From Oceanobacillus damuensis (GTDB taxonomy: Bacteria; Bacillota; Bacilli; Bacillales; Amphibacillaceae), in assembly GCF_001618145.1 (NCBI RefSeq), contig NZ_LQNF01000028.1, positions 1 to 64,000 of the forward strand: DNA of 64,000 nucleotides, in the 5' to 3' direction. Below are positions 1 to 10,387 of the stretch, in pieces; position 1 is the first letter of the stretch, and each line of letters begins with the position of its first letter. Below the pieces are notes generated by a model that made no database searches, had not been told where the DNA came from, and saw only the letters and a program-made list of their open reading frames with translations. The position numbers and the translations under genes were made by a program.

Positions 1-56
1 TTCAGCGCCGATGGTAGTTGGGGCTTTGCCCCTGCAAGAGTAGGACGCCGCCAGGC
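1..56 (+). rRNA. rrf: 5S ribosomal RNA, 3' end (partial)
   Basis: The first 56 bases match the 3' half of Bacillus-type 5S rRNA: the GGTAGT loop, the GGGGCTTTGCCCC helix and the closing GAGAGTAGGACGCC-like tail are recognisable (here AGAGTAGGACGCCGCC). The gene begins outside the window. It is followed at once by a strong terminator, so it is the last gene of an rRNA operon; no tRNA follows it. Confidence 0.93.
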
Positions 57-61
57 TAATT

Positions 62-104
62 AAAAAGAGTTAAGCTACAGCTAATGTATCTTAACTCTTT
101 TTTT
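62..104 (+). terminator. rRNA operon terminator
   Basis: Inverted arms AAAAAGAGTTAAG and CTTAACTCTTTTT are separated by 15 bases and run into a T tract. The position six bases after 5S marks the end of the rRNA operon. Confidence 0.92.
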
Positions 105-235
105 GTATTACATCATAAAAATGATAATGATGAAGAGGATTCTATTCAACACAAGAGAGTCATATTCTAAATAAGAGATGATGTGTTAATTATTATGTGA
201 AAGGGTAGTTTTATTAGATAGATTTTAGGTGGGGG

Positions 236-946
236 ATGAAGAAATTGAGCTATTATATCGATCAACTATTTGGAGACAACTTTAGTTTAATAGTAATCCG
301 ACTATTTGTTGCCCTGGTTTTATCCGGGTTAATTGGTTTTGAGAGAGAAGTGAATAATCACTCGGCAGGTTTTCGAACCCATATTCTCGTAGGTGTAGGC
401 TCGAGTTTAATGATGGTATTGTCCTTATTTGGCTTTACTGCTTTTATCGAGGCATATGATAATGTCCGATTCGATCCTGCCCGAATTCCTTCTTATGTAA
501 TCAGTGGTATAGGGTTTCTTGGGGCTGGTACTATAATTGTTTATGGTGGAACGGTCCGTGGTCTAACTACTGCAGCTTCGATTTGGGCTGTGGCAGGTAT
601 CGGTTTGGTTGTAGGAGTAGGTATGTACAGTGTAGCAATTGTAACAACCTTACTAATTTTAATTAGTCTTATCTTTCTTAATCGAATTGAAAATTTATTT
701 CCTAAGTCCAAATCCAGTAATTTTATAGAGATGGTTGTTGAAGAGAACTTTAAAATTTATCAAGCAGTAGAGATTATTGAGAAATATAATTTATCTGTTA
801 AAAACGTGGAGATATTCAGAGTGGAAAGCAATCTAAGAAAAATTTATATAAAGACAGACGTAAAAGAGAATCAAAATCTGGTTGAATTATTTGGAGAATT
901 ATCACGAAATAACCTTGTCAAACATATCTCCAAGTTAAATAGTTAA
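236..946 (+). CDS. MgtC/SapB-family membrane protein
   Basis: A 236-residue integral membrane protein of the MgtC/SapB family. Residues about 15-160 hold several hydrophobic segments carrying the family signatures GFERE (34-38), RTH (47-49), GFLGAG (93-98) and the RGLTTAASIW stretch (108-117). Residues about 165-236 form a soluble ACT-like tail. MgtC relatives are linked to survival at low magnesium and to ATP synthase modulation, but members differ and no substrate can be named here. The start is ATG behind AGGTGGGGG. The gene stands alone between the rRNA terminator and its own terminator. No magnesium riboswitch is visible in the 130 bases upstream. Confidence 0.88.
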   Translation: MKKLSYYIDQLFGDNFSLIVIRLFVALVLSGLIGFEREVNNHSAGFRTHILVGVGSSLMMVLSLFGFTAFIEAYDNVRFDPARIPSYVISGIGFLGAGTIIVYGGTVRGLTTAASIWAVAGIGLVVGVGMYSVAIVTTLLILISLIFLNRIENLFPKSKSSNFIEMVVEENFKIYQAVEIIEKYNLSVKNVEIFRVESNLRKIYIKTDVKENQNLVELFGELSRNNLVKHISKLNS

Positions 947-954
947 ACTGTCTT

Positions 955-988
955 AAACCTTACATGAATGACTGATGTAAGGTTTTTT
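955..988 (+). terminator. terminator after the mgtC-type gene
   Basis: AAACCTTACAT and ATGTAAGGTTT form an 11-bp stem with a 9-base loop, followed by TTTTG. It ends eight bases after the stop codon and isolates the gene from the ctsR operon. Confidence 0.9.
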
Positions 989-1032
989 GTTTTGATTTCA
1001 TTAAATTTGTCTAAAATATATAAAGTAAGATG

Positions 1033-1061
1033 TTTGCATCTCATTATTTTTTGCGTATAAT
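1033..1061 (+). promoter_or_regulatory. sigma-A promoter of the ctsR operon
   Basis: TTTGCA (1033-1038), a 17-base spacer and TATAAT (1056-1061). The predicted start point, near 1068, falls at the edge of the CtsR operator, so repressor binding would block initiation. Confidence 0.8.
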
Positions 1062-1069
1062 AAAAGTAA

Positions 1070-1092
1070 AGTCAAAGATAGTCAAAGTCAAA
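1070..1092 (+). promoter_or_regulatory. CtsR operator
   Basis: AGTCAAAGATAGTCAAA (1070-1086) is two AGTCAAA heptads three bases apart, the known CtsR tandem-repeat operator. A third AGTCAAA begins at 1086 and overlaps the second. The operon is therefore expected to be self-repressed by CtsR and released by heat or protein-damage stress. Confidence 0.93.
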
Positions 1093-1140
1093 AGATACTA
1101 CAAGCTGAGATAACTCATACGGATAAGAGGTGCAGGGAAA

Positions 1141-1608
1141 ATGAGCAATATTTCGGATATAATTGAACAATACTTAAAAAATGTTCTCCAATCAAAGGGG
1201 CAAAACACTATAGAAATTAAACGCAGCGAGATTGCCGATCAGTTTCAGTGTGTCCCGTCCCAAATAAATTATGTAATTAATACGCGTTTTACTGTTGAAA
1301 AAGGGTATATAGTAGAGAGTAAACGTGGTGGTGGTGGATATATCCGAATCATGCGGGTGAAGCACCAGGATAAATCAGAACTTATTGATGAAATTATACA
1401 ATTGATTGGGCTATCGGTTACACAGCGCTCTTCGGTCGATGTACTTGAGCGACTATTGGAAGAGGGAATAATCACGAAGCGCGAAGCAAAGATCATGCTA
1501 AGTGCAATAGATCGTACCACATTGGCCTTTCAATTGCCGCTGCGGGATGAAGTCCGGGCGAGAGTTCTTTCCGCAATGCTTTCGACACTGAAGTATTTAA
1601 GTGAATAA
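1141..1608 (+). CDS. ctsR: CtsR, transcriptional repressor of class III stress genes
   Basis: A 155-residue CtsR repressor. Residues about 25-72 form a winged helix-turn-helix whose glycine-rich wing reads RGGGGY (62-67); the arginine at 62 is the residue in this wing that McsB phosphorylates in studied homologues. The C-terminal half is the dimerisation domain. It binds the heptad operator at 1070 and so controls its own operon and, by family knowledge, clpP and clpE elsewhere. ATG start behind AGAGGTGCAGGG. It is first in the ctsR-mcsA-mcsB-clpC order typical of Bacilli. Confidence 0.97.
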   Translation: MSNISDIIEQYLKNVLQSKGQNTIEIKRSEIADQFQCVPSQINYVINTRFTVEKGYIVESKRGGGGYIRIMRVKHQDKSELIDEIIQLIGLSVTQRSSVDVLERLLEEGIITKREAKIMLSAIDRTTLAFQLPLRDEVRARVLSAMLSTLKYLSE

Positions 1609-1649
1609 TAAAGTCCATCTTCATTTGCAAAGGTAAAGGGGGAATAACT

Positions 1650-2198
1650 TTGGAATGTCAGGAATGTCACGAAAGACCTGCTACACTGCATTTTAAACAG
1701 ATTATCAATGGGGAAGAAACAGCAGTAAGCATGTGTGAGGATTGCGCCAAGAAAAAAGGGTATATGTCATACCCTGAAGAAGGATACTCACTACATGATT
1801 TACTCACCGGACTGTTCAATTTCGATAACCTGAAAATGTCCAATCCGAGCGGAAAACAGTTAAAGCAAGTAAAAGACCTGCAATGTTCTTCATGTGGAAT
1901 GACCTTTTCAGAGTTTAAAAAAGTAGGTAAATTTGGGTGTGCCCATTGTTATGAATCTTTTGCTTCCAGGTTAGAACCGATTTTCCGCAGAGTACATGCA
2001 GGCAATACAAAGCATTTTGGTAAAATACCAAAACGTGCAGGCAGTGATTTACATGTGAAAAGGCAATTAAAAAGCTATAAAGAGGAACTTAAAAACCTGA
2101 TTGAATCCGAAGCTTTTGAAGAGGCAGCAAAAGTCAGGGACAAAATCAAGGCATTGGAAAAAGGGCATAGAGAGCCGGAAGCAGGTGATGAAATATGA
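1650..2198 (+). CDS. mcsA: McsA, zinc-finger activator of the McsB arginine kinase
   Basis: A 182-residue protein with four CxxC pairs (CQEC at 3-6, CEDC near 29, CSSC near 80, CAHC near 98), consistent with two zinc-binding modules, and a UVR-type helical motif near residues 138-172. In Bacillus it activates the McsB kinase and helps inactivate CtsR under stress. The start is TTG at 1650 behind AAAGGGGG; no in-frame ATG matches the family N-terminus better. The 3' end overlaps the mcsB start as ATGA, indicating translational coupling. Confidence 0.96.
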   Translation: MECQECHERPATLHFKQIINGEETAVSMCEDCAKKKGYMSYPEEGYSLHDLLTGLFNFDNLKMSNPSGKQLKQVKDLQCSSCGMTFSEFKKVGKFGCAHCYESFASRLEPIFRRVHAGNTKHFGKIPKRAGSDLHVKRQLKSYKEELKNLIESEAFEEAAKVRDKIKALEKGHREPEAGDEI

Positions 2199-3259
2199 CC
2201 TTGGAGAATTTTATTGACGAAGCGATCAGTCCATGGATGCTTGAAGATGGGCCGGATAAAGATATTGTTATGAGCAGCAGGATCCGATTGGCAAGAAACT
2301 TTGCCAATGTTTCATATCCAATTCTTGCTGAACAGGATACGTTGGAAGAAATCCGAAGCTTCTTTGAAAAAGAATATGCACATCAATCATTTCAATCCTA
2401 TGAGGATCTGGAATTTGTGTCCATAAGGGATTTAACACCTGTAGAAAAAACTGTTTTGGTTGAAAAACACCTTATCAGCCCGCATTTGGCAAAACATGCA
2501 CAACAGGGTGCGGCACTGATCTCAAAAAACGAGCAGGTGTCAGTGATGATTAATGAAGAAGACCATATTCGGATTCAACTCTACTTTCCGGGTCTGCAGT
2601 TAAGAAAAGCATTAGAGCACTCATTCCATTTTGATGATTGGCTGGAACAAAAAGTCAATTATGCATTTGATGAAACGAAAGGTTATTTGACGAGCTGCCC
2701 GACAAATGTCGGTACCGGGATGCGGGCTTCTGTCATGATGCATCTCCCTGCTTTGGCGATGACGAATCAAATTAACCGAATGATTCCGGCGATCAGTCAG
2801 CTCGGCCTCGTTGTGAGAGGAATCTATGGGGAAGGCAGCGAGGCACTAGGCAATATTTTTCAAATCTCCAACCAGATCACACTTGGAAAGTCCGAGGCTG
2901 ACATTATTGAAGATCTTGAAAGTGTAGTGAATCAGTTAATTGATCATGAAAGAACCGCACGTAATCATATAATAGAACAATCAGGAACAAAGCTTGAGGA
3001 CCGTGTATTCCGTTCATATGGTGTGCTTCAACACAGCCGTATCATTGATTCAAAGGAAGCATCAAAGTGCATTTCTGACGTGCGTATGGGGATAGATTTA
3101 GGTATTATAAAAAATACATCAGGAAATATCTTAAATGAGTTAATGGTTCTTACACAACCGGGTTTTCTTCAACAATATGCAAATAGAACTTTGAAAGCGG
3201 GTGAACGTGACGTACTGCGTGCAACACTCATTCGCGAGCGATTAAAATTGGAAAAATAG
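2195..3259 (+). CDS. mcsB: McsB, protein-arginine kinase
   Basis: A 354-residue ATP:guanido phosphotransferase-type protein arginine kinase. Visible signatures are the nucleotide-contacting SSRIRLARN near residues 27-35 and the catalytic-cysteine motif [13 protein letters not shown] in the middle of the chain. It phosphorylates arginines in CtsR and in aberrant proteins, marking them for ClpCP. ATG start overlaps the mcsA stop by four bases; clpC follows after 13 bases. Full length for the family, with no broken motif. Confidence 0.97.
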   Translation: MTLENFIDEAISPWMLEDGPDKDIVMSSRIRLARNFANVSYPILAEQDTLEEIRSFFEKEYAHQSFQSYEDLEFVSIRDLTPVEKTVLVEKHLISPHLAKHAQQGAALISKNEQVSVMINEEDHIRIQLYFPGLQLRKALEHSFHFDDWLEQKVNYAFDETKGYLTSCPTNVGTGMRASVMMHLPALAMTNQINRMIPAISQLGLVVRGIYGEGSEALGNIFQISNQITLGKSEADIIEDLESVVNQLIDHERTARNHIIEQSGTKLEDRVFRSYGVLQHSRIIDSKEASKCISDVRMGIDLGIIKNTSGNILNELMVLTQPGFLQQYANRTLKAGERDVLRATLIRERLKLEK

Positions 3260-3272
3260 GAGGGAAATCCAG

Positions 3273-5702
3273 ATGATGTTTGGACGATTTACAGAAAGAG
3301 CACAGAAAGTATTGGCTTTATCACAGGAAGAAGCAGTAAGGCTCGGCCACAATAATATTGGTACAGAGCATATTTTGTTAGGTCTGGTCCGAGAAGGAGA
3401 GGGTATTGCCGCGAAGGCTTTGCAGTCCCTTGGTCTAGAGGTATCAAAGATTCAGGAAGAAGTTGAAAAACTAATCGGTGTGGGAAAGCAGCCGATGCAA
3501 TCGATACACTATACACCACGTGCAAAGAAAGTGGTTGAGCTATCTCAAGATGAAGCAAGGAAACTTGGTCATTCCTACGTAGGCACAGAGCATATATTAC
3601 TTGGTCTGATTCGTGAAGGAGAAGGTGTTGCCGCCCGGGTATTGAATAATCTGGGGGTCAGCCTAAATAAAGCGAGACAACAGGTTCTTCAGTTGCTGGG
3701 AAGCAATGAATCTCAGGCAGGACGTCAGGGTCGTGCAGGACAACAGTCAAATGCAAGTACACCTACCTTGGATTCGCTGGCTAGAGACTTAACTGTCAGT
3801 GCCAAGGAAGGTAAGATTGACCCAGTTATTGGCCGTGCCAAGGAAATTGAACGTGTCATCCAAGTATTAAGCCGCAGGACGAAAAACAATCCGGTATTGA
3901 TCGGGGAACCTGGTGTTGGTAAAACTGCTGTAGCTGAAGGGCTTGCACAGCAGATTATTGATAACGAAGTCCCGGAGACATTAAGGGATAAGCGTGTCAT
4001 GACCCTTGATATGGGAACCGTCGTTGCTGGTACTAAATATCGCGGTGAGTTTGAGGATCGCCTGAAAAAAGTAATGGAAGAAATTCGTCAGGCAGGAAAT
4101 ATTATTCTATTTATTGATGAACTCCATACATTAATTGGTGCTGGCGGTGCAGAAGGTGCTATCGATGCTTCTAATATATTAAAGCCTTCGCTTGCCCGAG
4201 GTGAGTTGCAATGTATCGGTGCAACCACATTGGATGAATATCGCAAGTACATTGAAAAAGATGCAGCACTTGAACGGAGATTCCAGCCGATCCAAGTTGA
4301 TGAGCCTACATTGGATGAAACTATCCAAATCTTAAATGGACTTCGTGACCGTTATGAAGCACATCACCGTGTAACGATAACTGACGAGGCTATCGAAGCA
4401 GCAGCTACACTTTCCGATCGTTATATAACGGATCGCTTTTTACCGGACAAAGCCATTGATTTAATCGATGAAGCAGGTTCCAAAGTAAGGCTTCGCTCCT
4501 ATACGGTTCCACCTAATCTGAAAGAACTGGAACAGAAGCTTGAAGAAGTTCGAAAGGAAAAGGATGCAGCAGTACAGAGCCAGGAATTCGAAAAGGCCGC
4601 GTCTTTACGTGACTCCGAACAGCGTTTCCGTGAAGAACTGGAGAAAACGAAGGATGAATGGAAAGAAAAACAAGGTCAGACAGATTCCGAAGTGACAGTG
4701 GAAGATATCGCGAGTGTCGTTTCCATCTGGACTGGAGTTCCGGTATCCAAATTAACAAAGGACGAAAGTGAACGACTGTTAAATATGGAAGAAATTTTGC
4801 ATAACCGTCTTATTGGCCAGTCAGAGGCAGTCGATGCTGTTTCTAAAGCTATACGCCGGGCACGTGCCGGTTTAAAGGATCCGAAGCGTCCAATTGGTTC
4901 ATTCATCTTCCTTGGACCAACAGGTGTAGGGAAAACGGAGCTGGCCCGTGCATTGGCAGAAGTAATGTTCGCTGATGAAGATGCAATGATACGAATTGAC
5001 ATGTCTGAGTATATGGAGCGACATGCTACTTCCCGTCTGGTTGGTTCACCTCCAGGTTATGTTGGATATGAAGAAGGTGGACAGTTGACGGAAAAAGTTC
5101 GTCGGAAACCATATTCGGTCGTATTGCTTGACGAAATCGAGAAGGCACATCCGGAAGTGTTTAATATTTTACTGCAAGTACTTGAAGACGGACGATTAAC
5201 TGACTCAAAAGGTCGTCTGGTCGATTTTCGTAATACGGTCATCATCATGACATCGAATGTTGGAGCGAGTGAACTCAAACGAAATAAGTATGTTGGGTTT
5301 AACATGGGTGATGAAAAGCAGGAACATGAAACTATGAAATCCAAAGTAATGGACGAATTGAAAAAGGCATTCCGCCCTGAATTCCTGAACCGGATTGATG
5401 AAACAATTGTATTCCATTCCCTGGAGAAGGAGCATATGAAGGATATTGTCACCCTTATGCTGGAACAATTGCAACGTCGTTTGAAAGGCCAGGATATCCA
5501 TTTGACCCTGACGGATAAGGCTGTTGAAAAAATTGCTAATGAAGGTTTCGACCCTGAGTATGGTGCAAGGCCATTGCGCAGGTCAATCCAGAAGAATATA
5601 GAGGATTTGCTGTCTGAAGAATTGCTCAAAGAAACGATTGCCAAAGGCCAAAAGATTAAAATTGGGCTAAACAATAAAGGTGATTTTACCGTTCTCACCT
5701 AA
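3273..5702 (+). CDS. clpC: ClpC, AAA+ unfoldase of the ClpCP protease
   Basis: An 809-residue Hsp100 unfoldase. The N domain contains two repeats (about 1-145, each with an [13 protein letters not shown]-like motif), which in B. subtilis bind phosphoarginine and adaptors. AAA-1 has Walker A GEPGVGKT near residue 211. A coiled middle domain with a UVR motif covers about 415-480. AAA-2 has Walker A GPTGVGKT near residue 548. It feeds substrates to ClpP. The start is the first of two ATGs behind AGGAGGG. It closes the CtsR operon; no strong hairpin terminator directly follows, only repeat-rich DNA. Confidence 0.98.
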   Translation: MMFGRFTERAQKVLALSQEEAVRLGHNNIGTEHILLGLVREGEGIAAKALQSLGLEVSKIQEEVEKLIGVGKQPMQSIHYTPRAKKVVELSQDEARKLGHSYVGTEHILLGLIREGEGVAARVLNNLGVSLNKARQQVLQLLGSNESQAGRQGRAGQQSNASTPTLDSLARDLTVSAKEGKIDPVIGRAKEIERVIQVLSRRTKNNPVLIGEPGVGKTAVAEGLAQQIIDNEVPETLRDKRVMTLDMGTVVAGTKYRGEFEDRLKKVMEEIRQAGNIILFIDELHTLIGAGGAEGAIDASNILKPSLARGELQCIGATTLDEYRKYIEKDAALERRFQPIQVDEPTLDETIQILNGLRDRYEAHHRVTITDEAIEAAATLSDRYITDRFLPDKAIDLIDEAGSKVRLRSYTVPPNLKELEQKLEEVRKEKDAAVQSQEFEKAASLRDSEQRFREELEKTKDEWKEKQGQTDSEVTVEDIASVVSIWTGVPVSKLTKDESERLLNMEEILHNRLIGQSEAVDAVSKAIRRARAGLKDPKRPIGSFIFLGPTGVGKTELARALAEVMFADEDAMIRIDMSEYMERHATSRLVGSPPGYVGYEEGGQLTEKVRRKPYSVVLLDEIEKAHPEVFNILLQVLEDGRLTDSKGRLVDFRNTVIIMTSNVGASELKRNKYVGFNMGDEKQEHETMKSKVMDELKKAFRPEFLNRIDETIVFHSLEKEHMKDIVTLMLEQLQRRLKGQDIHLTLTDKAVEKIANEGFDPEYGARPLRRSIQKNIEDLLSEELLKETIAKGQKIKIGLNNKGDFTVLT

Positions 5703-5735
5703 AAAGAACTTCATTCAGGAGACCTTTCTTTTCCC

Positions 5736-5820
5736 GGCAGGCAGAAAAGTATAGACTTTCCTACCTGCATAAGTGCAACTAAGGCTGTCACCGAAAGGCT
5801 TGGTGACAGCCAAGCATTAT
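5736..5820. repeat. 85-bp interspersed repeat, copy A
   Basis: First of three related sequences near radA. Shared blocks are AAAGTATAxACTT, CTGCATAAGTGCAACTAAGG and the hairpin GGCTGTCACC...GGTGACAGCC (perfect ten-base arms in this copy). No coding potential. The hairpin lacks a T tract, so it is not an obvious terminator. The gap 5703-6107 between clpC and radA consists largely of copies A and B plus a small AAGCTAGGAG/CTTCTAGCTT hairpin near 5855-5880. Confidence 0.8.
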
Positions 5821-5886
5821 AACCAATGATAACCATAGTAAGGAAACTTCAAGAAGCTAGGAGATAATGTCTTCTAGCTTTTCCTT

Positions 5887-5970
5887 GGCAAATAGGAAAG
5901 TATAAACTTGCAGGCTGTATAAGTGCAACTAAGGCTGTCACTGAATAGCTTGGTGACAACCAAGTTTTCT
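5887..5970. repeat. 85-bp interspersed repeat, copy B
   Basis: Second copy, same orientation as copy A and 151 bases downstream. It starts GGCAAATAGGAAAGTATAAA and ends GACAACCAAGTTTTCT. The hairpin arms are less perfect than in copy A (GTCACT...GGTGAC), as expected of an old non-coding repeat. Confidence 0.8.
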
Positions 5971-6107
5971 AAAATGACAGGATGCATATCAAAAGCAAAA
6001 CCCATCGAGTTGTGGCATAAATATGTAATATTATTTTATAAATTGATAGGATTCTGTAACCTGCCAGGCTTAAAAATGTTTTAAAATAAGTAGGAGTGGA
6101 TAATGAT

Positions 6108-7481
6108 TTGGCTAAGAGAAAAACAAAGTATGTCTGCCAGGATTGCGGATATGAATCAGCAAAATGGATGGGCAAATGTCCTGGCTGTAATAACTGGAAT
6201 ACGATGGTTGAAGAAATCGAAGCCTCCACTGTAAGGGGCAGGAGTTCTATTTCCAATGGAACACAATCGGTAAGTAAACCGGAAAGTATCACGGCAATCG
6301 AATCACAAAAGGAACCAAGAATTACTACTGCCATGAAAGAGTTTAATCGTGTTCTTGGTGGAGGAATCGTTCTCGGGTCATTGGTATTAATCGGCGGCGA
6401 TCCTGGTATTGGTAAGTCGACCCTGCTCTTACAAATATCTTCCCAGCTTGCAGAAAAACAATTGCCCGTACTGTATGTATCCGGTGAGGAATCGACACGT
6501 CAGACTAAGCTTCGCGCGGACCGATTAGGCATTAAGTCAGACTTACTGTATGTTCTATCTGAGACGAATTTGTTTGATATTGGAAAGCAAATTGAAGAAG
6601 TTCGCCCGTCTTTCGTAGTGATCGACTCGATTCAAACCATTTTTAAGGAAGAAGTGACAAGTGCACCGGGAAGTGTTTCCCAAGTGCGTGAATGTACGGT
6701 TGAACTGATGAAAATTGCAAAATCGAATGGAATCCCGATATTTATCGTCGGTCATGTTACAAAAGAAGGAGCCATTGCAGGTCCAAGGCTATTGGAACAT
6801 ATGGTGGATGCCGTTCTGTACTTCGAAGGTGAAAGACACCATACATATCGTATTTTGCGTGGAGTCAAAAACCGATTTGGAAGTACAAATGAAATGGGCA
6901 TCTTTGAAATGAAGGAAGAGGGTCTGAGAGAAGTTCTGAATGCATCCGAAATATTTCTGGAAGAACGTTCTGAGGGAACAGCGGGTTCAACCGTTGTCGC
7001 ATCAATGGAAGGAACAAGACCAGTCCTTGTAGAAATCCAAGCCTTAATCTCACCTACCAGCTTTGGGAATCCAAGAAGAACTGCTACAGGTATTGACCAT
7101 AATCGGGTACCGTTACTAATGGCAGTGCTTGAGAAGCGGGTTGGACTTATGCTTCAGAATCAGGATGCTTACATTAAAGTTGCTGGAGGCGTCAAGCTGG
7201 ATGAGCCTGCCATTGATTTGGCCCTTTCTGTCAGCATAGCATCCAGTTACCGTGACAAGCCTACAAATCCCGACGATATTTTTATAGGCGAAGTTGGTTT
7301 AACCGGTGAGATCAGAAGAGTTTCCCGTATTGAGCAGCGTGTACAGGAAGCGGCCAAGCTTGGATTTAAGCGGGTAATTTGTCCAAAAAACAATCTGGAA
7401 GGATGGACTTTTCCAAAAGGCATTAAAGTTATTGGTGTAAGTACCGTTCAGGAAGCACTGGAAATAGGAATAATCAGCTGA
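6108..7481 (+). CDS. radA: RadA, DNA repair and recombination ATPase
   Basis: A 457-residue RadA/Sms protein. The N-terminus has a four-cysteine zinc finger (C10, C13, C24, C27), then a RecA-like ATPase with Walker [11 protein letters not shown] near residue 96, the family motif KNRFG near 253, and a Lon-protease-like C-terminal domain. It promotes branch migration and processing of recombination intermediates. The chosen start is TTG 6108, which gives the family N-terminus (AKRKTKYVC); an upstream GTG at 6096 overlaps the AGGAG ribosome site and is unlikely. disA, normally next, is missing. Confidence 0.95.
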   Translation: MAKRKTKYVCQDCGYESAKWMGKCPGCNNWNTMVEEIEASTVRGRSSISNGTQSVSKPESITAIESQKEPRITTAMKEFNRVLGGGIVLGSLVLIGGDPGIGKSTLLLQISSQLAEKQLPVLYVSGEESTRQTKLRADRLGIKSDLLYVLSETNLFDIGKQIEEVRPSFVVIDSIQTIFKEEVTSAPGSVSQVRECTVELMKIAKSNGIPIFIVGHVTKEGAIAGPRLLEHMVDAVLYFEGERHHTYRILRGVKNRFGSTNEMGIFEMKEEGLREVLNASEIFLEERSEGTAGSTVVASMEGTRPVLVEIQALISPTSFGNPRRTATGIDHNRVPLLMAVLEKRVGLMLQNQDAYIKVAGGVKLDEPAIDLALSVSIASSYRDKPTNPDDIFIGEVGLTGEIRRVSRIEQRVQEAAKLGFKRVICPKNNLEGWTFPKGIKVIGVSTVQEALEIGIIS

Positions 7482-7534
7482 TGTGGGAATTTTTAGAAAT
7501 TGAATCGTTTTATGTGCTGTGCTATGATTTGCTT

Positions 7535-7620
7535 GGCGGGTAGGAAAGTTTAAACTTGCCAACCTGCATAATTTCAACTAAGGCCGTCACCGAAAGGCTT
7601 GGTGACAAACAAGTTTTCTG
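7535..7620. repeat. 85-bp interspersed repeat, copy C
   Basis: Third copy of the repeat seen at 5736 and 5887, starting GGCGGGTAGGAAAGTTTAAA and ending ACAAACAAGTTTTCTG, with the hairpin GTCACCGAAAGGCTTGGTGAC. It fills most of the 220-base gap between radA and the PIN-TRAM gene, exactly where disA lies in B. subtilis. Confidence 0.8.
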
Positions 7621-7701
7621 AATATGATTGTCTTTTTTCATTTTTTTTAAGGGTTACATTTTAATAATATAGGCAATAATAAAGGTTAGGAGGTGTCGAT
7701 A

Positions 7702-8793
7702 GTGCTCAATAAAGTTGTGCATTTGTTTTTTATTATCCTGGGTGGTACCATTGGATACTTGTATGTCCCGGAATTAATTAGGATATTGAACTTCACTGAT
7801 TCCGGATGGGCTAGTTCGCCGTATTTAGGCATGATCATAGGTGCAATTATCTTTTTTATCCTTTCATACTGGCTGGCAGATTATATTTTGGACTTTTTAA
7901 GATGGGTTGAAGACGCGCTTATTAAGCTTCCGGCAATGGATTTGTTCTTCGGTAGCATCGGTTTGATTGTTGGATTGGTTATTGCATATTTTATCAACAT
8001 GCCCCTTCAGGATATAAACATTCAAGTTGTTTCACAGGTTCTGCCATTATTTATTACGATTGTTCTTGGTTATCTAGGTTTCCAGGTTGGGTTCAGACGC
8101 AGGGAGGAGTTTGTTGGCCTGATGAAAACAAACAAAAAGGAACGACGCCGCCCGTTGGAGGGTGAAGATGCGGACCTGCTTATACCTAAAGCAAAAATTT
8201 TGGATACAAGTGTTATTATCGATGGCAGAATTGCAGATATTTGTCAGACTAATTTTCTTGAAGGAACGATTATCATCCCGCAGTTTGTTCTTGGAGAATT
8301 ACAGCATATTGCTGACTCTTCCGATACACTGAAAAGGAATCGAGGGCGCCGTGGTCTGGATGTACTGAATCGTATTCAAAAGGAATTGCCTGTAAAAGTA
8401 GAAATCTATGAGGGTGATTTTGAGGAAATATCTGAGGTTGACAGCAAACTGATCAAGCTTGCTAAAGTAATTAATGGGATTGTTGTAACCAATGATTTTA
8501 ACCTGAATAAAGTGTGTGACCTTCAAGGTGTGAGCGTACTGAACATCAATGATCTTGCAAATGCTGTTAAGCCTGTTGTACTGCCGGGAGAAGAACTGGT
8601 CGTGCAGGTGATCAAAGATGGGAAAGAGCATAATCAGGGCGTAGCATACTTGGACGATGGTACTATGATCGTTGTTGAAGAGGGCCGCGATTATATTGGT
8701 CAAACCATTGAAGTTATCATTACGAGTGTATTGCAGACATCTGCCGGACGGATGATTTTTGCAAAACCGAAATTACTTGAAAAAGCACTGTAA
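7702..8793 (+). CDS. PIN and TRAM domain membrane protein (YacL family)
   Basis: A 363-residue protein with about four membrane segments in residues 1-125, a PIN-type nuclease domain starting at the acidic motif KILDTSVIIDGR (about 165-176; further conserved acidic residues follow, as in VVTNDFNL), and a C-terminal TRAM RNA-binding domain (about 295-350). It is presumed to be a membrane-anchored RNase or RNA-binding protein; its substrate is not known. The start is GTG 7702, six bases after AGGAGGTG; a GTG at 7693 lies inside that ribosome site. It matches the gene that follows disA in B. subtilis. Confidence 0.9.
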   Translation: MLNKVVHLFFIILGGTIGYLYVPELIRILNFTDSGWASSPYLGMIIGAIIFFILSYWLADYILDFLRWVEDALIKLPAMDLFFGSIGLIVGLVIAYFINMPLQDINIQVVSQVLPLFITIVLGYLGFQVGFRRREEFVGLMKTNKKERRRPLEGEDADLLIPKAKILDTSVIIDGRIADICQTNFLEGTIIIPQFVLGELQHIADSSDTLKRNRGRRGLDVLNRIQKELPVKVEIYEGDFEEISEVDSKLIKLAKVINGIVVTNDFNLNKVCDLQGVSVLNINDLANAVKPVVLPGEELVVQVIKDGKEHNQGVAYLDDGTMIVVEEGRDYIGQTIEVIITSVLQTSAGRMIFAKPKLLEKAL

Positions 8794-8821
8794 AAAGGGT
8801 ATAACTTATAGAGGATGTAAT

Positions 8822-8855
8822 AAAGTGATAACATGTATTGTGTTATCACTTTTTC
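8822..8855 (+). terminator. terminator after the PIN-TRAM gene
   Basis: AAAGTGATAACA and TGTTATCACTTT form a 12-bp stem with a 7-base loop and a T tract. It separates the PIN-TRAM gene from gltX, at the place where ispD and ispF would be expected. Confidence 0.92.
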
Positions 8856-8914
8856 ATATAACGGTAATCTATTTTGTCTAAGAATTATCTTTTAATAATG
8901 AGAGGGGCAACATC

Positions 8915-10384
8915 ATGAGTAATGAAGTCCGGGTACGATATGCGCCAAGTCCAACAGGTCACTTGCACATTGGTAATGCACGTACAGCTTTATTTAATTA
9001 TTTATATGCAAAGCATTTTGACGGGAAATTTATTATACGTACGGAAGATACGGATGAAAAACGTAATGTAGAAGGCGGCGAAGAAAGTCAGCTGAAATTC
9101 CTGAAATGGCTTGGTCTTGAATGGGATGAAGGTGCTGATATTGGCGGAGATTATGGTCCATATCGTCAAACAGAACGCTTGGATATTTACAATAAATATG
9201 TGGACGAGCTGCTTGAAAGAAACCTTGCTTATAAATGCTACATGTCAGAAGAAGAGCTTGAAGCAGAGCGTGAGGAACAACGTGCGAATGGGCAAGTTCC
9301 GAAATATTCAGGAGCCCATCGTGATCTGACGGAAGAACAAATTGCAGCATTTGAAGCGGAAGGTCGTAAGCCGAGCATCCGTTTCCGTGTACCTGGAAAT
9401 AAAACATATACCTTCCAGGATATTGTCCGTGGGGAAATTACGTTTGAATCAAGCGATTTCGGTGACTGGGTAATTGTGAAGAAGAACGGGATTCCTACGT
9501 ATAACTTTGCGGTGGCGATTGATGATCATCTGATGGAAATTTCACATGTTCTTCGCGGTGAAGAGCATATTTCCAATACACCAAAACAGATGATGGTTTA
9601 TGATGCTTTTAATTGGACAGCACCAAAATATGGTCACATGACATTGATTCTTAATGAAGAACGAAAAAAATTAAGCAAGCGTGATGAGCATATTCTGCAA
9701 TTTATTGAGCAATACCGGAACCTCGGTTATTTGCCGGAAGCAATGTTTAACTTTATCAGTCTATTGGGCTGGTCTCCGGTTGGTGAGGAAGAAATTTTCT
9801 CTCAGGAAAAACTGATTGAAATATTTGATCCGGAACGCCTATCTACATCTGCCGCTATCTTTGATCAGCAAAAGTTGAAATGGATGAACAATGAATACAT
9901 TAAAGCGGCTGAATTGGATAAAGTGATTGAACTTGCCATGCCGCATCTCGTTGAAGCTGGGAAATTGCCGGAAGATATGGATGATGAAAAAAGAACCTGG
10001 GCAGAAAATGTAATCAGTCTTTATCGCGAGCAATTGCGTTATGGTGCTGAAATCGTTGAATTGACAGAGCTTTTCTTCAATGAGCATATCTCCTATGATG
10101 ATGATGCAAAGGAAGTGCTGAATGGGGAGCAAGTACCGGAAGTGCTTCAGGTATTTACGGATAAGCTGATTCATTTGGATGACTTTTCGAAGGATTCCAT
10201 CAAGGCCCAATTTAAAGCGACCCAAAAAGAAACAGGCCATCGTGGCAAAAAGCTATTTATGCCGATTCGAGTGGCTACGACCGGCCAAATGCATGGACCT
10301 GAACTTCCATTCGCCATTGAGCTGTTAGGGAAAGAAGTCATTCTTGCAAGACTTGATAAAGTTCTTAAACAATTGGGTGCTTAA
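8915..10384 (+). CDS. gltX: Glutamyl-tRNA synthetase
   Basis: A 489-residue class I synthetase that charges tRNA-Glu (and, in Bacilli lacking glutaminyl-tRNA synthetase, also tRNA-Gln for later amidation). The HIGH-type motif is HLHIGNA (about 16-22) and the KMSKS-type motif is KKLSKRD (about 249-255). The C-terminal anticodon-binding helical domain is complete. ATG start behind AGAGGGG. It stands between the terminator at 8822 and the T-box leader of cysE. Confidence 0.97.
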   Translation: MSNEVRVRYAPSPTGHLHIGNARTALFNYLYAKHFDGKFIIRTEDTDEKRNVEGGEESQLKFLKWLGLEWDEGADIGGDYGPYRQTERLDIYNKYVDELLERNLAYKCYMSEEELEAEREEQRANGQVPKYSGAHRDLTEEQIAAFEAEGRKPSIRFRVPGNKTYTFQDIVRGEITFESSDFGDWVIVKKNGIPTYNFAVAIDDHLMEISHVLRGEEHISNTPKQMMVYDAFNWTAPKYGHMTLILNEERKKLSKRDEHILQFIEQYRNLGYLPEAMFNFISLLGWSPVGEEEIFSQEKLIEIFDPERLSTSAAIFDQQKLKWMNNEYIKAAELDKVIELAMPHLVEAGKLPEDMDDEKRTWAENVISLYREQLRYGAEIVELTELFFNEHISYDDDAKEVLNGEQVPEVLQVFTDKLIHLDDFSKDSIKAQFKATQKETGHRGKKLFMPIRVATTGQMHGPELPFAIELLGKEVILARLDKVLKQLGA

Positions 10385-10387
10385 TGA

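Noticed and set aside
105-235. magnesium riboswitch upstream of the MgtC-type gene
   Set aside because: The AT-rich leader shows no M-box motifs and no terminator/antiterminator pair.
5057-5698. 213-codon open frame on the minus strand inside clpC
   Set aside because: It is antisense to the highly conserved ClpC AAA-2 domain, has no ribosome site and gives a low-complexity serine-rich peptide.
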